Shown piece by piece: positions 38,205-47,631 of a DNA stretch of 64,000 nt. This stretch comes from Methylacidiphilum kamchatkense Kam1 (GTDB taxonomy: Bacteria > Verrucomicrobiota > Verrucomicrobiia > Methylacidiphilales > Methylacidiphilaceae): positions 1,240,001 to 1,304,000 of the forward strand of contig NZ_CP037899.1 in NCBI RefSeq assembly GCF_007475525.1. Reading direction: 5' to 3'. Every line of letters begins with the position of its first letter. Position 1 is the stretch's first letter. The position numbers were made by a program, and so were the translations under genes. The notes under the pieces were generated by a model. That model searched no databases, was not told where the DNA came from, and saw only the letters and a list, made by a program, of their open reading frames with translations.

Positions 38205-39579
38205 ATGCCAATCTGGCTGACCAAAGACTTAAGAAAAACCCTTGGAGAAGAAGTCAAACAGTGCGACTCCTTAAGTCTTCTTTTGGATAAATTTCCTTTT
38301 TTGGATTTTAAAATTAAGGAATATCGGCTTTTTTCTTTAGCTCGAGTCGTTTAGTGGAAATTCCTCCATAAAAGTACAAAGCCTGATTCAATCACTAGAA
38401 AAGGAAAAAAAAAAAACATCTATTGAACCAGAACCATAAGGAAAAATAGCGAAAAAATAGCGGATATAGAGAATAAATTATAAATACTCAAGTCCTTTCC
38501 TGAAAGCCCAATTAATTGTCACTATCAAAAACTATTCTCCTGGTTCCAAAGTTTTTTTTCTAATGCTGACAATAATTTTCTAAATAACAATGTTCTTTTC
38601 GGTCAACTAAGATCTCGATTAATGGTTAATATGGCCTGGGGAGTTTTAGAAAATGCCGGGTTATGCTTGGACCGATTCGGAATCCCTTATATCCCTAGTA
38701 GCGCAGTCAATGGGGGTGCGCAAAAAGAATGGCAATACAGAATCTTCTTAACAGCAAAGATAAGGAGAAGAAAAAAGAGCTGCTTCTTCAGATTGAAAAA
38801 TCTTTGGATGGTCTAGTGAAGATTGGAAGGAAGAAAATTCGGATTTAGCTTTTGGTAGTAATAGCCAATGGATTGATATAAGAGAGGAAGCTGCTCATAT
38901 CTTATTAATCAAATTAATCATCCTAAAAAAAGAACGACTGTAGGAAAACTTAAATAATTTTAAAGGTGTTGTTTCTTTTCTACCCGCTTATCCTTTCGAT
39001 CTATCTTTGCTCAAAGTGGACAAAGCAGAAATCAAAATTAATATCGAATTGGATGTGATTTGCTGTCACCATGAGAATTACTATAAAGGGCAAATAGATA
39101 ATGCTACCGATGACGAAGCTCCAAACCCAGTGTTTTTCCCAGCTATTGCTCCAGGACTGTATTTTGCTTTCGTTCTTCTTCCAATTGAACATAGAAGAGT
39201 AATTGAAGAGGGAGCAGATCTTTTATCGACGGCAAAATTATGGCTTGCAGAAAGATTGCAATGCTTTGACATTGGAGCAAAAACAGCCGCCGATTACGGA
39301 AAATTTGATTGCAACGAGAATGATCGGATCAAACAGTCAATACTACAAGTCAATAAAAGAAAAAGCATAAAGCCTGATCCTAAATGGCTTGACAAACTTT
39401 CTAAGCTGAAAGAAGACGAACATAGAGGAAAAATCAAACCATTTTCATATGAAGAGGAAGGGGTTTTAAATGATGAAAAACTAAAAGATGAGATTTGTCA
39501 AATATCTCTTTTTAAGTATCTTATAGAAATTAATCCCGATTTATATCAAAAAGAAAAAACAACAAAAATTCTAAAGTGA
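38205..39579 (+). pseudogene. Decayed second copy of cmr6
   Basis: Pieces of a Cmr6 protein in shifted frames: a start MPIWLTKDLRKTLGEEVKQ at 38205, then GQLRSRLMVNMAWGVLENAG and FGIPYIPSSAVNGGAQ at about 38600-38730. A long intact stretch from 39007 contains VICCHHENYY, NPVFFPAIAPG and FDIGAKTAADYG. These match the intact Cmr6 at 48956 (LRSRLMVNMAGGVLENAG, FGIPYIPGSAVKGC, IACHHQKYY, GIGAKTAAGYG), with high nucleotide similarity around 38600-38710. Several frameshifts and stops separate the pieces, so it cannot make a full protein. It is followed by a cmr1 relic in the same order as in the intact locus. Confidence 0.8.
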
Positions 39580-39619
39580 TCAAGGGATTGAAATATCTGG
39601 CAACAAAATTCAATCAACC

Positions 39620-40476
39620 ATGAATAAAGAAAAGCACGAAATCACATTTATTACTCGTTGTTTTTGTGCAGGAGCCAATCAGAGTCAACCAGAATTGAGA
39701 TCTTCTTCTATTCGAGGAAAACTTAGATGGTGATTTCGGGTTCTTGGTGGAACTAAAACAGAAGAAAGAGAAGTTTTGGAGGAGTCACAAAGAAGGAGTC
39801 TTTGAGCAGTTCTTTTCTTCTTCACATAACTACTCTTCCTGAACACAAGACGCTAAAGATAGATAAAAATAACTGGCATAACTGGGGTATTTTGGTATTT
39901 TGTTTTTGTCAAAGCTTCCAATCGACAATATGCAGATATTCCTCCTGGAACCCAAGCTCAAATCGAAATTTTATGGAGAAAGAATCTTCCGAAGGATTTG
40001 TATAACAAATTTCAGAAGGCACTCGAAGCTTTTCTTCTTTTTGGTTCAATTGGTTTTCGGTCAACGCGTTGCGCCGGTTCCTTTCATCCAGAAAGTTTAC
40101 CACAAAGCAAAAAAACCACCCCAAAATCTTAAAGAGTATCAAGAGATTTTGAATACATATGATGGTTTTTGTTGGGGATTTTGTCACAAACCATTTCCAA
40201 CGTGCAAAAGTCTTTTAGAAACGGCTCAAACAATCTTAAAAGATAAATTTAGAAAAAAATATTCTGCAAAAAAAAAATGGTTCTCCCCTAGGTTCAGCTA
40301 ATCCTAGACAAGCAAGCGCTGTTTATTTTAGACCTATCCAAATTAAGGATCAGTATCATCTTTTACTATTCGAAGCACCACACGATAAGATTCTGAATGA
40401 AAAAATAAACAAGAAATATCCAAAACCTATATTAAAAGAATATATTGACGAAAAAAATAGTATCTTTTGTCAATGA
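39620..40476 (+). pseudogene. Decayed second copy of cmr1
   Basis: Starts MNKEKHEITFITRCFCAGA with SSIRGKLRW then TGA, exactly where Cmr1 has the IRGxLRWWFR motif, so a Trp codon became a stop. Later pieces in other frames read RQYADIPPGTQAQIEILW, FGSIGFRSTRCAGSFHPE (the Cmr1 glycine-rich loop) and ASAVYFRPIQIKDQYHLLL near 40300-40370. The intact Cmr1 at 50361 has the same opening but is otherwise rather different, so this copy may come from another Cmr lineage. The reading frame ends at the TGA at 40474. Confidence 0.75.
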
Positions 40477-40930
40477 GGATTTCACCCAAAGGAAAAAAAT
40501 ATGCGCTGCTGATAAATAAAGATTCTTATGCGCCTATGCAAAGAAAGGCTTATCATGAAGATATTTATATTCAGGAACCTGCCTATTATCCATTAAAGGC
40601 AGAAAAGAAAACTTTAGGGAGGACCATTATTAAGACTAAATTAAATATGAACATTCTCCAAGAACATGGCAACATGAGAATTCCAAGGACTTACAGATTG
40701 CGGCAAAGATAAAGGCTGGAATGATGCAGTCAAATGCTGTAGTTGATAATTTAGTCTTATCTTTTGGAGAATACAAGCAACTGAACAGGATAGAAAAATA
40801 AGAGATAAAATTTTGGAAAATTTCTTCTAAACAGAACAGAGCAGTGTTCATTTAAAGAAAAATTAAAAAAAAGACATGCAAGAATGTCTAAAAAGAAAAG
40901 GTTAATCTTTTTTATGAGTAAGGTACTTAT
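40477..40930. other. Stretch after the cmr1 relic (454 bases)
   Basis: An 81-codon open frame (40467-40712) and other short pieces exist, but no family is recognised. It may be the decayed continuation of the second Cmr locus. Confidence 0.35.
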
Positions 40931-41527
40931 ATGAAAATAATTTCTTTTTCCTTATCATGGTGCATTCTCTTTTTATCTCTACTCTTAAATCCTCTCAAGG
41001 CCCAATTTTTTATAAATGGAACAACTAACAATACCACTAATTTTTTCTCTTCCTCACCTGGACCAACCTTTACCAATGGCTTTACAACTGGAAACTCCTA
41101 CTTCTTTAATACACTGCCTGGACCAACCTTTACTAATGGCTTTACAACTGGAAACTCCTACTTCTTTAATACACTGCCTGGACCAACCTTTACCAATGGC
41201 TTTACAACTGGAAATTCGTATTTCTATAATTCCCCTTCTGATTCAACAAAATCTTCCACTTGGATCAATACCAGAAGCAGTTCTGGATACTTTAAAGAAC
41301 ACAAAGCTTCTTCTTCCTCTGCGGACTATTTTTCTCTTGGCTCGCAATTTGATGATGATAATGATAGTCATTACTATAGACAACGATTCACTACTCCTCG
41401 GTTTAACAGTCAACCCTATCACCTGTATAAATCCTACTCCTGGCACGATAGAGAGGACCCCTTCGACTTATCCTCAAGTCTAGATGATGACGAGGGATCT
41501 TGGGACAATGATGATGAAGAGGAATGA
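40931..41527 (+). CDS. Secreted repeat protein
   Basis: A 198-residue protein with a clear signal peptide (residues 1-24, MKIISFSLSWCILFLSLLLN, cleavage probably after LKA). The mature part has three copies of a 20-residue repeat containing GPTFTNGFTTGNSYFFN, rich in Thr, Asn, Phe and Gly. A Ser/His/Arg/Tyr-rich segment follows, then a very acidic C-terminus (DDDEGSWDNDDEEE). Such Thr/Asn-rich repeats suggest a surface or extracellular protein, possibly metal binding at the acidic end. No family is recognised. It is a single gene between relics. Confidence 0.65.
   Translation: MKIISFSLSWCILFLSLLLNPLKAQFFINGTTNNTTNFFSSSPGPTFTNGFTTGNSYFFNTLPGPTFTNGFTTGNSYFFNTLPGPTFTNGFTTGNSYFYNSPSDSTKSSTWINTRSSSGYFKEHKASSSSADYFSLGSQFDDDNDSHYYRQRFTTPRFNSQPYHLYKSYSWHDREDPFDLSSSLDDDEGSWDNDDEEE
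41057..41236 (+). repeat. 60-bp tandem repeat, three copies
   Basis: Three consecutive, nearly identical 60-base units, in frame, encoding the 20-residue repeat of the secreted protein. Differences are few (for example accaat/actaat), so the expansion is recent and copy number may vary between strains. Confidence 0.85.
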
Positions 41528-42048
41528 AGTTTGTGAGCTTATCTTACTGCAGCTTTAAGAATGGTTCTTTCTTTTCTGTAATACGCATAAGAAGAACCTT
41601 TGGCAAGTTTCTATAGAAATTTCACCATTGTACTCTTTTGCCTTTTAGGAAATCAAGGGGTTGTTGTATCAAGCCTTTAAACTCAAAAGTTTCTCACAAG
41701 CCAATAGACTAAATTAAAAATTCTCCTGTTGTTAAAACATAAAAAATACTATTAAACTTTCCACATCCTTTGATAGGTAGTGCTCAAGCACTTTTGTTCA
41801 TCCGTTCACCAAGACCGCATATTATCATTGATGATCGACTGTTTTGGGATTCGCCTAATATACAACAAGCTTTTCATCCCTCTATATGGCTTATTAATTT
41901 AGACAACCAAAAGAAAATCACATGGCATAAGTCTTAGTTTTTTATGCATAAAAAATCTAGCCTAAGTCTATAGATCCACTATTTGGAATGTCTCCATACA
42001 TCCTCAGGCTTTCCAGAAAGAGCAAAATCCAGAATTTTAGCCTATTGT
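41528..42048. other. Stretch with a short decayed coding piece (521 bases)
   Basis: Mostly without coding signal. Around 41776-41938 one frame reads LLFIRSPRPHIIIDDRLFWD and then SIWLINLDNQKKITWHKS before a stop. It looks like the remains of a gene I do not recognise. Confidence 0.35.
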
Positions 42049-43035
42049 ATGGAAAGCCATTATTCTGGAGATATTATTAATTGGATTAACAAAAAGGAAT
42101 GTTATCTTTGTGGTTCTCAAGGCAAAGTGTTGTATTCTCAACTTGAAGACAACTTTTTTATATTCCTGGAAAATGGGACATCCTCCAATGCAGCGATCCT
42201 TCATGCAATCTCCTTTGGATTAGTCCTCTGCCTCTGCCAATAGACATACCAAAACTCTACACCCACTACCATATTCATAAGCCTCAGCTTGTTTTCCGTT
42301 CTCCTTTTTCTCTAGTTTTCAAAGTTTTCTTTAGGATGTTCAGTGCTTTCCTAGCAATGTCTTTTGGAATAGCAACTGAGCAACACAAATTGCGGTATCT
42401 CTTCCTTCAGGACCAACCTCCTAGTTCCCTTTTAGAAGTTGGGTGCGGCAAAGGAAGATTTTTACATCGAATGCATAAAAAAGGTTGGTCAGTCAGCGGA
42501 ATAGAAATCGACAGGCAAGCTCTTGAATATATAAAAAAGAAATACCAACTTAAAAAAATATTTCAAAGTTTAAAAGAAGCCCATTTTCCTAACGAATCCT
42601 TTGATTGGATTGTGCTCAGCCATGTTATTGAACATCTCCTTGATCCAATTACTGAGCTTAAAGAGGTATTCCAAACTTCTAAAACCTGAAGGAAAAATTA
42701 TTATCCTTACTCCCAACACGCAATCAATTGCACATTGCCTCTTTGGCTTCTATTGGAGAGGACTGGAACCTCCACGTCATATCCATTTATTCAATAGTAA
42801 TAACCTCAAAGTATGCTTACAAAAGAGTGGTTTTTTAGCTTTAGAGCAAAAGTCCTTCTCGGCAGATTCCCACAAAATTTATCTTTGGGGATTTATTCAA
42901 AAATATCATGCAGAGTCTCTGTATGATTATCTATTAGCCCTTTTGTTTCAATGCGAAGAATTTCGGTCAAAAAAAATCTGCGAGGCAGATGGAGAAGATC
43001 TTTTTTTAGTGGCTCAAAAAATTAATATTTTATAA
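42049..43035 (+). pseudogene. Broken SAM-dependent methyltransferase with N-terminal Cys motif
   Basis: Three pieces in shifted frames join into one methyltransferase. First NKKECYLCGSQGKVLYSQLEDNFF (a zinc-ribbon-like C-x2-C start); second, after a shift near 42165, GKWDILQCSDPSCNLLWI, which continues into LLEVGCGKGRFLHRMHKKGWSV (motif I) and FDWIVLSHVIEHLLDP. Third, after a shift near 42670, LLKPEGKIIILTPNTQSIAHCLFGFYWRGLEPPRHIHLF to the end. The architecture (Cys pair plus class I methyltransferase with PPRHIHLF) is typical of methyltransferases in surface-polysaccharide clusters. At least two frameshifts make it non-functional as given. Confidence 0.8.
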
Positions 43036-43227
43036 TCTATCTTTATATCCTCTTACCTTATTTTAAAAAAAATCCTATTGCAATTTTTTTTTATACGCTT
43101 TTAATAAACAAAATAAATACCTTAAGTAAAAGTTAAGGCGGGGCTATGTTTTTTGTTTTTTTTTAAAACGGACGTCTCAATACGTTCCAATTCTTTTTTA
43201 TAACTAATTTTTTTATAAGATCCTCCT

Positions 43228-46203
43228 ATGAATTTCTGGCAACGCAAATTATTAGCTTTACTGCATGATCCACCGTGTAAGGCTTATAACCTTAAAGAGC
43301 ATCAAGAAATTGCTGATAGTTTAATTCAAAATGCAGAGCTTGATGTAAAAAAAGCAAAAACCTTTTTCTATAAAGTTTGTGATCACATTGCGGCAGCAGC
43401 GGATCGTTTGATTTTCCCACGTCCGTCTATATTAAAATCTCCTTTTCATGGAGACAAAGATTCTCCTTACCATCATACACTGGGAGAAGGTACACTAATA
43501 TTCAAAAATTCAATAACTCCGGAAAAAGCAGAAGAGATTATTTCTAGCAATCAGCCAGTAAACTACGATTATGAATCAGTAGAGGACCAATCTTTTGATG
43601 GCTTTGAGAAAAGAATAGGCAAGGATTGGGCCAAATTTTTTATCCATTGGCGACTTTGGAAAAAATTTGTTTCTAAAGAAGACCCTCATCTTGTCTTTTC
43701 ACCAGCCGATACTCGAATCCCTGATCATACAATCTGGACGCATTGCTCTATTACTAGTGCCCTTCAAGGTTGTACAGAGATTGAACTCGGAGAAGCTGAC
43801 TATCAGATCAAGTTTCAATTTCAACCTGCTTTTCTTCTTTTCCAACTTGGTCCAGTTCAAGAATTTATAGCTCAAGCAAGGACTACCAAAGACTTATGGA
43901 GTGGCAGCTATTTATTTTCCTTTTTGGTAGCACATGGCATCAAGGCGGTCACGGATCGTTTGGGACCTGACTCTATTATATATCCGGCCCTTTTAGACCA
44001 ACCTCTATTCGATTTTTTGCATAAAGACGAGCTTTATTGTAAAGTCAAGACTCTTAATGATAATAAGAATTTGTGGGAGGAAGAAGTAGGTAAGCTTAGC
44101 TATAATTCCCAAGTTTTAACTCCAAACCTTCCAAACCGATTTCTTGCGCTAATTCCTTATAATAAAACCGATATAATCACAAAGGCCATAGAAGAAAAAA
44201 TCAGAGAAGAGCTTAATAACATTAGTAACGCATGCATCAAGTATCTGAAAAAGAATGAAATTTATTGGGACGAAAGGATTGAAGAACGATGGAAAGAACA
44301 GCTTCAATCCTTTCTTAACTTTTCTTGGCAAGTCTATCCTTGGAAGAATATAGAAACAACAATGTGGTTGTTGAAGCAACTACCGTTTGAAGATCATTCC
44401 GCTGATAATCTTAATAAAGTTTACGATCTTTCCCGCCGTATCCCAAGAAGCGATTTAGACCCTCGCAACTACAAAAACGAGAATGGGGAGATTCAATTTG
44501 ATACTAAAAATCGTCCGATTATTGACAATCCAGGGTTTTGCTGGTCTGCACATTATGCTCTCACAGATTTTCTTCTGGCTGGAAGAAGAAATACCCGGAA
44601 TTTCTCTTTTTTTGGAGATCCAGAAAAATTGCATAGCCGCAGTGGGGTGCCCAAAGACATGTATTCGGGTAAAGAGGAATGTATTGGTGATGAAAAATGG
44701 CAAGATACTTTGTATGAGAAGCTACCCAGAAAGTTCAAGGAAAATGAAAGACTGGGAGCCATTAATATTATCAAAAGGATCTGGGATGAAGCTTATTTAA
44801 AAGAAAAACATCACCTTAGCCACGAAGGTTTTGATTCAGTACCCGATGTCGCAGCCTACTATTGGGGCAAAGAAGAGCTAGAGAAATGCACCGATAATGA
44901 TACTAAAGCTAAAATAGATTCTTTCTATGAGTTAATTCAAGAAGCTTTTAATAAAAAAGATAAAGAACAGGCAAAAAAGTTTCTTATAGAAGAAAGTCCT
45001 CGCCTCTTTTTTATTTCTGAACTGAAACGCGAAATCAAAGAAAACAAAACGAAAAACGAAGCTTCTTTGCATTTAGAAAAAAATCTACTTGGGTCTCTCA
45101 AAGAGATTCAAAGCCGTCTGCAGTCTGAGCCTACTCCTTACATTGCTATTTTAGCTATGGATGGGGATTCGATGGGAAAGTGGCTTAGTGGAGCTAACGC
45201 CCCGGCTTTTAAATTTCAGCTTTCCAAGGAAGCCAAAGAGTATTTCGAGAAGAATAATGATTTAAAGGAGATCTTAGATGTCAAAAGGCCTTTATTCCCA
45301 AGTTATCATATTGAATTAAGTACCGCCCTTGAAAATTTCTCTGTTTATCTTGCTCCTTACATAGTAACAGCATATTACGGACAGCTAATTTATGCAGGTG
45401 GTGATGATGTCTTAGCTATGCTTCCTGCAGAATATGCCTTAAGCTGTGCCTATGCTTTAAGAAAAGCGTTTCGAGGAGATCCTTCGCTTGTTGATGATAA
45501 ATTGTTTAAAGGAGCACTGCCTGCACCCAAAAATCAATGGGGTTTTGTTAGTTTAAATGGGGAATGGGAAGGATGGAAAAGAAAAATTAATATACCTCGA
45601 GAATACCATCTCATCACCATGGGTAAAAATGCGGATATCTCGGCTGGTATCGCCATTGGACATATTCATAGTCCTTTGCAAAACTTGGTTGAAGAGGCTA
45701 GAAAAGCTGAAAAAATCGCAAAGCTTTCTCCTGATAATAAAGGCTACGGGAAAAAAGCTTTCGTCGTGAGTCTTTTCAAACGCTCAGGAGAAATTATTCA
45801 ATGGGGATCAAAATGGGATCATCCTTCCCATACTCATTCAGAAGAAATAGATTCAGAAGAAATAGATCTTCCTTTGCAAATTCTTACCAAGCTCGAAGAG
45901 CTTTATAAAAAGAAAAAAATTTCTGGGAAGCTTCCCTATAGAATCTCTGAATTAACCTCTCCTTATTGCCTAAACAAGAAAAATGATGACCAGCTAGATG
46001 ACGACATAAAGCAAGTCGTTAAAAACGATATTTCTTTTGCCCTCGATCAACACTTTTTAACCAATAATGAAGAAGACATAAAATTGAAAGAAGATCTTTT
46101 TGATTCTCTAACTCAATACTTAGAAAACTGCAGCAGATTAAAAGATTTTCTTGGTCCACTCCATACCTTTGCATTCTTCAAAAAGAAAGGAGATGTTCTG
46201 TGA
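43228..46203 (+). CDS. cmr2: Cas10/Cmr2, type III-B large subunit
   Basis: A 991-residue Cas10 of the Cmr2 type. The N-terminus has LLALLHDPPCKAY (His13-Asp14), the HD-domain motif of Cmr2, followed by DHIAAAADR. The palm domain has AMDGDSMGKWLSG (about residues 644-656) and the cyclase motif YAGGDDVLA with GGDD at 724-727, so cyclic oligoadenylate synthesis should be possible. The segment QFQPAFLLFQLGPVQEFIAQARTT is typical of Cmr2 at the D1 domain. It is the first gene of the operon; its stop overlaps the cmr3 GTG start. The 190 bases upstream are AT-rich and should carry the promoter. Confidence 0.93.
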   Translation: MNFWQRKLLALLHDPPCKAYNLKEHQEIADSLIQNAELDVKKAKTFFYKVCDHIAAAADRLIFPRPSILKSPFHGDKDSPYHHTLGEGTLIFKNSITPEKAEEIISSNQPVNYDYESVEDQSFDGFEKRIGKDWAKFFIHWRLWKKFVSKEDPHLVFSPADTRIPDHTIWTHCSITSALQGCTEIELGEADYQIKFQFQPAFLLFQLGPVQEFIAQARTTKDLWSGSYLFSFLVAHGIKAVTDRLGPDSIIYPALLDQPLFDFLHKDELYCKVKTLNDNKNLWEEEVGKLSYNSQVLTPNLPNRFLALIPYNKTDIITKAIEEKIREELNNISNACIKYLKKNEIYWDERIEERWKEQLQSFLNFSWQVYPWKNIETTMWLLKQLPFEDHSADNLNKVYDLSRRIPRSDLDPRNYKNENGEIQFDTKNRPIIDNPGFCWSAHYALTDFLLAGRRNTRNFSFFGDPEKLHSRSGVPKDMYSGKEECIGDEKWQDTLYEKLPRKFKENERLGAINIIKRIWDEAYLKEKHHLSHEGFDSVPDVAAYYWGKEELEKCTDNDTKAKIDSFYELIQEAFNKKDKEQAKKFLIEESPRLFFISELKREIKENKTKNEASLHLEKNLLGSLKEIQSRLQSEPTPYIAILAMDGDSMGKWLSGANAPAFKFQLSKEAKEYFEKNNDLKEILDVKRPLFPSYHIELSTALENFSVYLAPYIVTAYYGQLIYAGGDDVLAMLPAEYALSCAYALRKAFRGDPSLVDDKLFKGALPAPKNQWGFVSLNGEWEGWKRKINIPREYHLITMGKNADISAGIAIGHIHSPLQNLVEEARKAEKIAKLSPDNKGYGKKAFVVSLFKRSGEIIQWGSKWDHPSHTHSEEIDSEEIDLPLQILTKLEELYKKKKISGKLPYRISELTSPYCLNKKNDDQLDDDIKQVVKNDISFALDQHFLTNNEEDIKLKEDLFDSLTQYLENCSRLKDFLGPLHTFAFFKKKGDVL

Positions 46204-47537
46204 CGACTTTTGATCTTATTCCTTTTGACACCTGTTTTTTTCGGGATAACAGGCCTCTATCCGCTGGCAGCAGCTATGGCCGAGGCGCTCGTTGGCCACT
46301 ACCCATGACAATTCATTCAGCTGTGCGATCTGCTTTGCTTTCCCTTTCTGGTCTAACGCCCACATCACAAACAAATGGATTTTCTCGCCATGGTCAACCT
46401 CAAGGGAAAATTGGGACCGAGGCCTATAACTGGATTCATACTATTGGGCCTTTTCCTGTTGACTTAACAAACAACAAAGTTTATTTTCCAATTCCACTAG
46501 ACCTTTCCTTATCGCATTATCCCACAGGAAACTCATCAATTAAAAGATTCTGCTTTTTAAAACCATTCAATCCGAAATTTGAAAAATCAGATCTATTAGA
46601 AAAATCAGATCTATTAGAAAAATCAGATCTATTAGGAAAATCAGATCTACCCGCTCCCCTCCAATATCCTGTAGTTTCTCAAACTAGCCCTTCCAAAGAC
46701 AAGCTTCCAGAATGGGTTCCTTCTGGGTTCTATGCAAACTATTTAGAAAACAAAGAACCCACCTACCAACCAACTGAACCACTTTGGGACTCAGAATATA
46801 GAATTGGAATAGCCATTGATGCTGCAAGTCAGACTGTTAAAGAAAGTCAATTCTTTGCCGCAGAACATCTAAGACTTAGAGAAGGAATAGGATTGCGATT
46901 GGTTATCAATGATCCTCCTACCCACAAACCTAGAAATCAAAAGGAAGTTCCAGTGGAAACTCTAGTTGATACTACGATCAATATTGGAGGAGAAGGTCGA
47001 TTTTTTAGGATCAAGAAAGCAGAAACACTTCAGCCGCTTACAGACGAAACAATAGAGTCTACTACTCTACTGAAAACAATAGAGTCTACTACTCGACTGA
47101 AATGGGTTTTAATCAGCCCGGCAGTCTTTCGTCAAGGATGGCTTCCAGGATGGATTAATGCTCAAAAACAAGAAGAAAATGTTGCCCTACGGGTAGTGGA
47201 TAAAGAAAAAAGGCGTGAGTTCCGTAGACAGCGTAGGGACAATCCTGAGTGGAAATACAATCCTGAAGAAGATACAGCCTTACCTATCAAAGCAACTCTT
47301 GTAGCCGCTCGAATAGGAAAACCAATAGTGATTGGTGGTTGGGAAATTCTAGACAGAGGACCTCGTCCTACTTTATTGGCCGTTCCAGCAGGATCCGTTT
47401 ATTACTTTGAAACAAAAACTACAGAAGATACCAAAAACCTTTACCTTGCTCTTCATAAAAGATGTCGATCGGATTACTTGGGGGAAAAAGGCTTTGGATT
47501 TGGGCTGTGTGGCATATGGGATGATTGGAAGTTATAA
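46200..47537 (+). CDS. cmr3: Cmr3, type III-B RAMP subunit
   Basis: A 445-residue RAMP protein of the Cmr3 family, which caps the crRNA 5' tag. The N-terminus FDLIPFDTCFFRDNRPLSAGSSYGRGARWPLP matches the family's FRD-xRPF signature, and the C-terminal segment LLAVPAGSVYYFE matches the conserved GS-V-Y end. It starts at a GTG overlapping the cmr2 stop. Two internal tandem repeats (four EKSDLL-type units at 46581-46652 and two nine-residue units at 47049-47102) lie in loop regions and make it longer than many homologs. Confidence 0.9.
   Translation: MTTFDLIPFDTCFFRDNRPLSAGSSYGRGARWPLPMTIHSAVRSALLSLSGLTPTSQTNGFSRHGQPQGKIGTEAYNWIHTIGPFPVDLTNNKVYFPIPLDLSLSHYPTGNSSIKRFCFLKPFNPKFEKSDLLEKSDLLEKSDLLGKSDLPAPLQYPVVSQTSPSKDKLPEWVPSGFYANYLENKEPTYQPTEPLWDSEYRIGIAIDAASQTVKESQFFAAEHLRLREGIGLRLVINDPPTHKPRNQKEVPVETLVDTTINIGGEGRFFRIKKAETLQPLTDETIESTTLLKTIESTTRLKWVLISPAVFRQGWLPGWINAQKQEENVALRVVDKEKRREFRRQRRDNPEWKYNPEEDTALPIKATLVAARIGKPIVIGGWEILDRGPRPTLLAVPAGSVYYFETKTTEDTKNLYLALHKRCRSDYLGEKGFGFGLCGIWDDWKL
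46581..46652 (+). repeat. 18-bp tandem repeat inside cmr3
   Basis: Four in-frame units of gaaaaatcagatctatta (the last degenerate) encode EKSDLL repeated. Three are identical, so this is a recent slippage expansion and may vary in copy number. Confidence 0.85.
47049..47102 (+). repeat. 27-bp tandem duplication inside cmr3
   Basis: Two in-frame units, beginning acaatagagtctactactc, encode TIESTTLLK and TIESTTRLK. They differ by one base. It is a second recent in-frame expansion in the same gene. Confidence 0.85.
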
Positions 47538-47631
47538 GAAACAGAAAGGGAAGCATGTCCATGAATGTCATAATAAAAGCATTTTCTTGGGGGTCTTTTA
47601 TACTAAAAACTTAAAAGCAGGAGAAAAAGCA

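Noticed and set aside
37939-38220. 93-codon frame as a real gene
   Set aside because: No motif, unlikely composition, and it runs into the cmr6 relic; kept only as unexplained sequence.
47407-47631. Upstream extension of cmr4 to 47407
   Set aside because: This part overlaps cmr3 in another frame and has no Cmr4 similarity; the ATG at 47632 has a good ribosome site and the family N-terminus.
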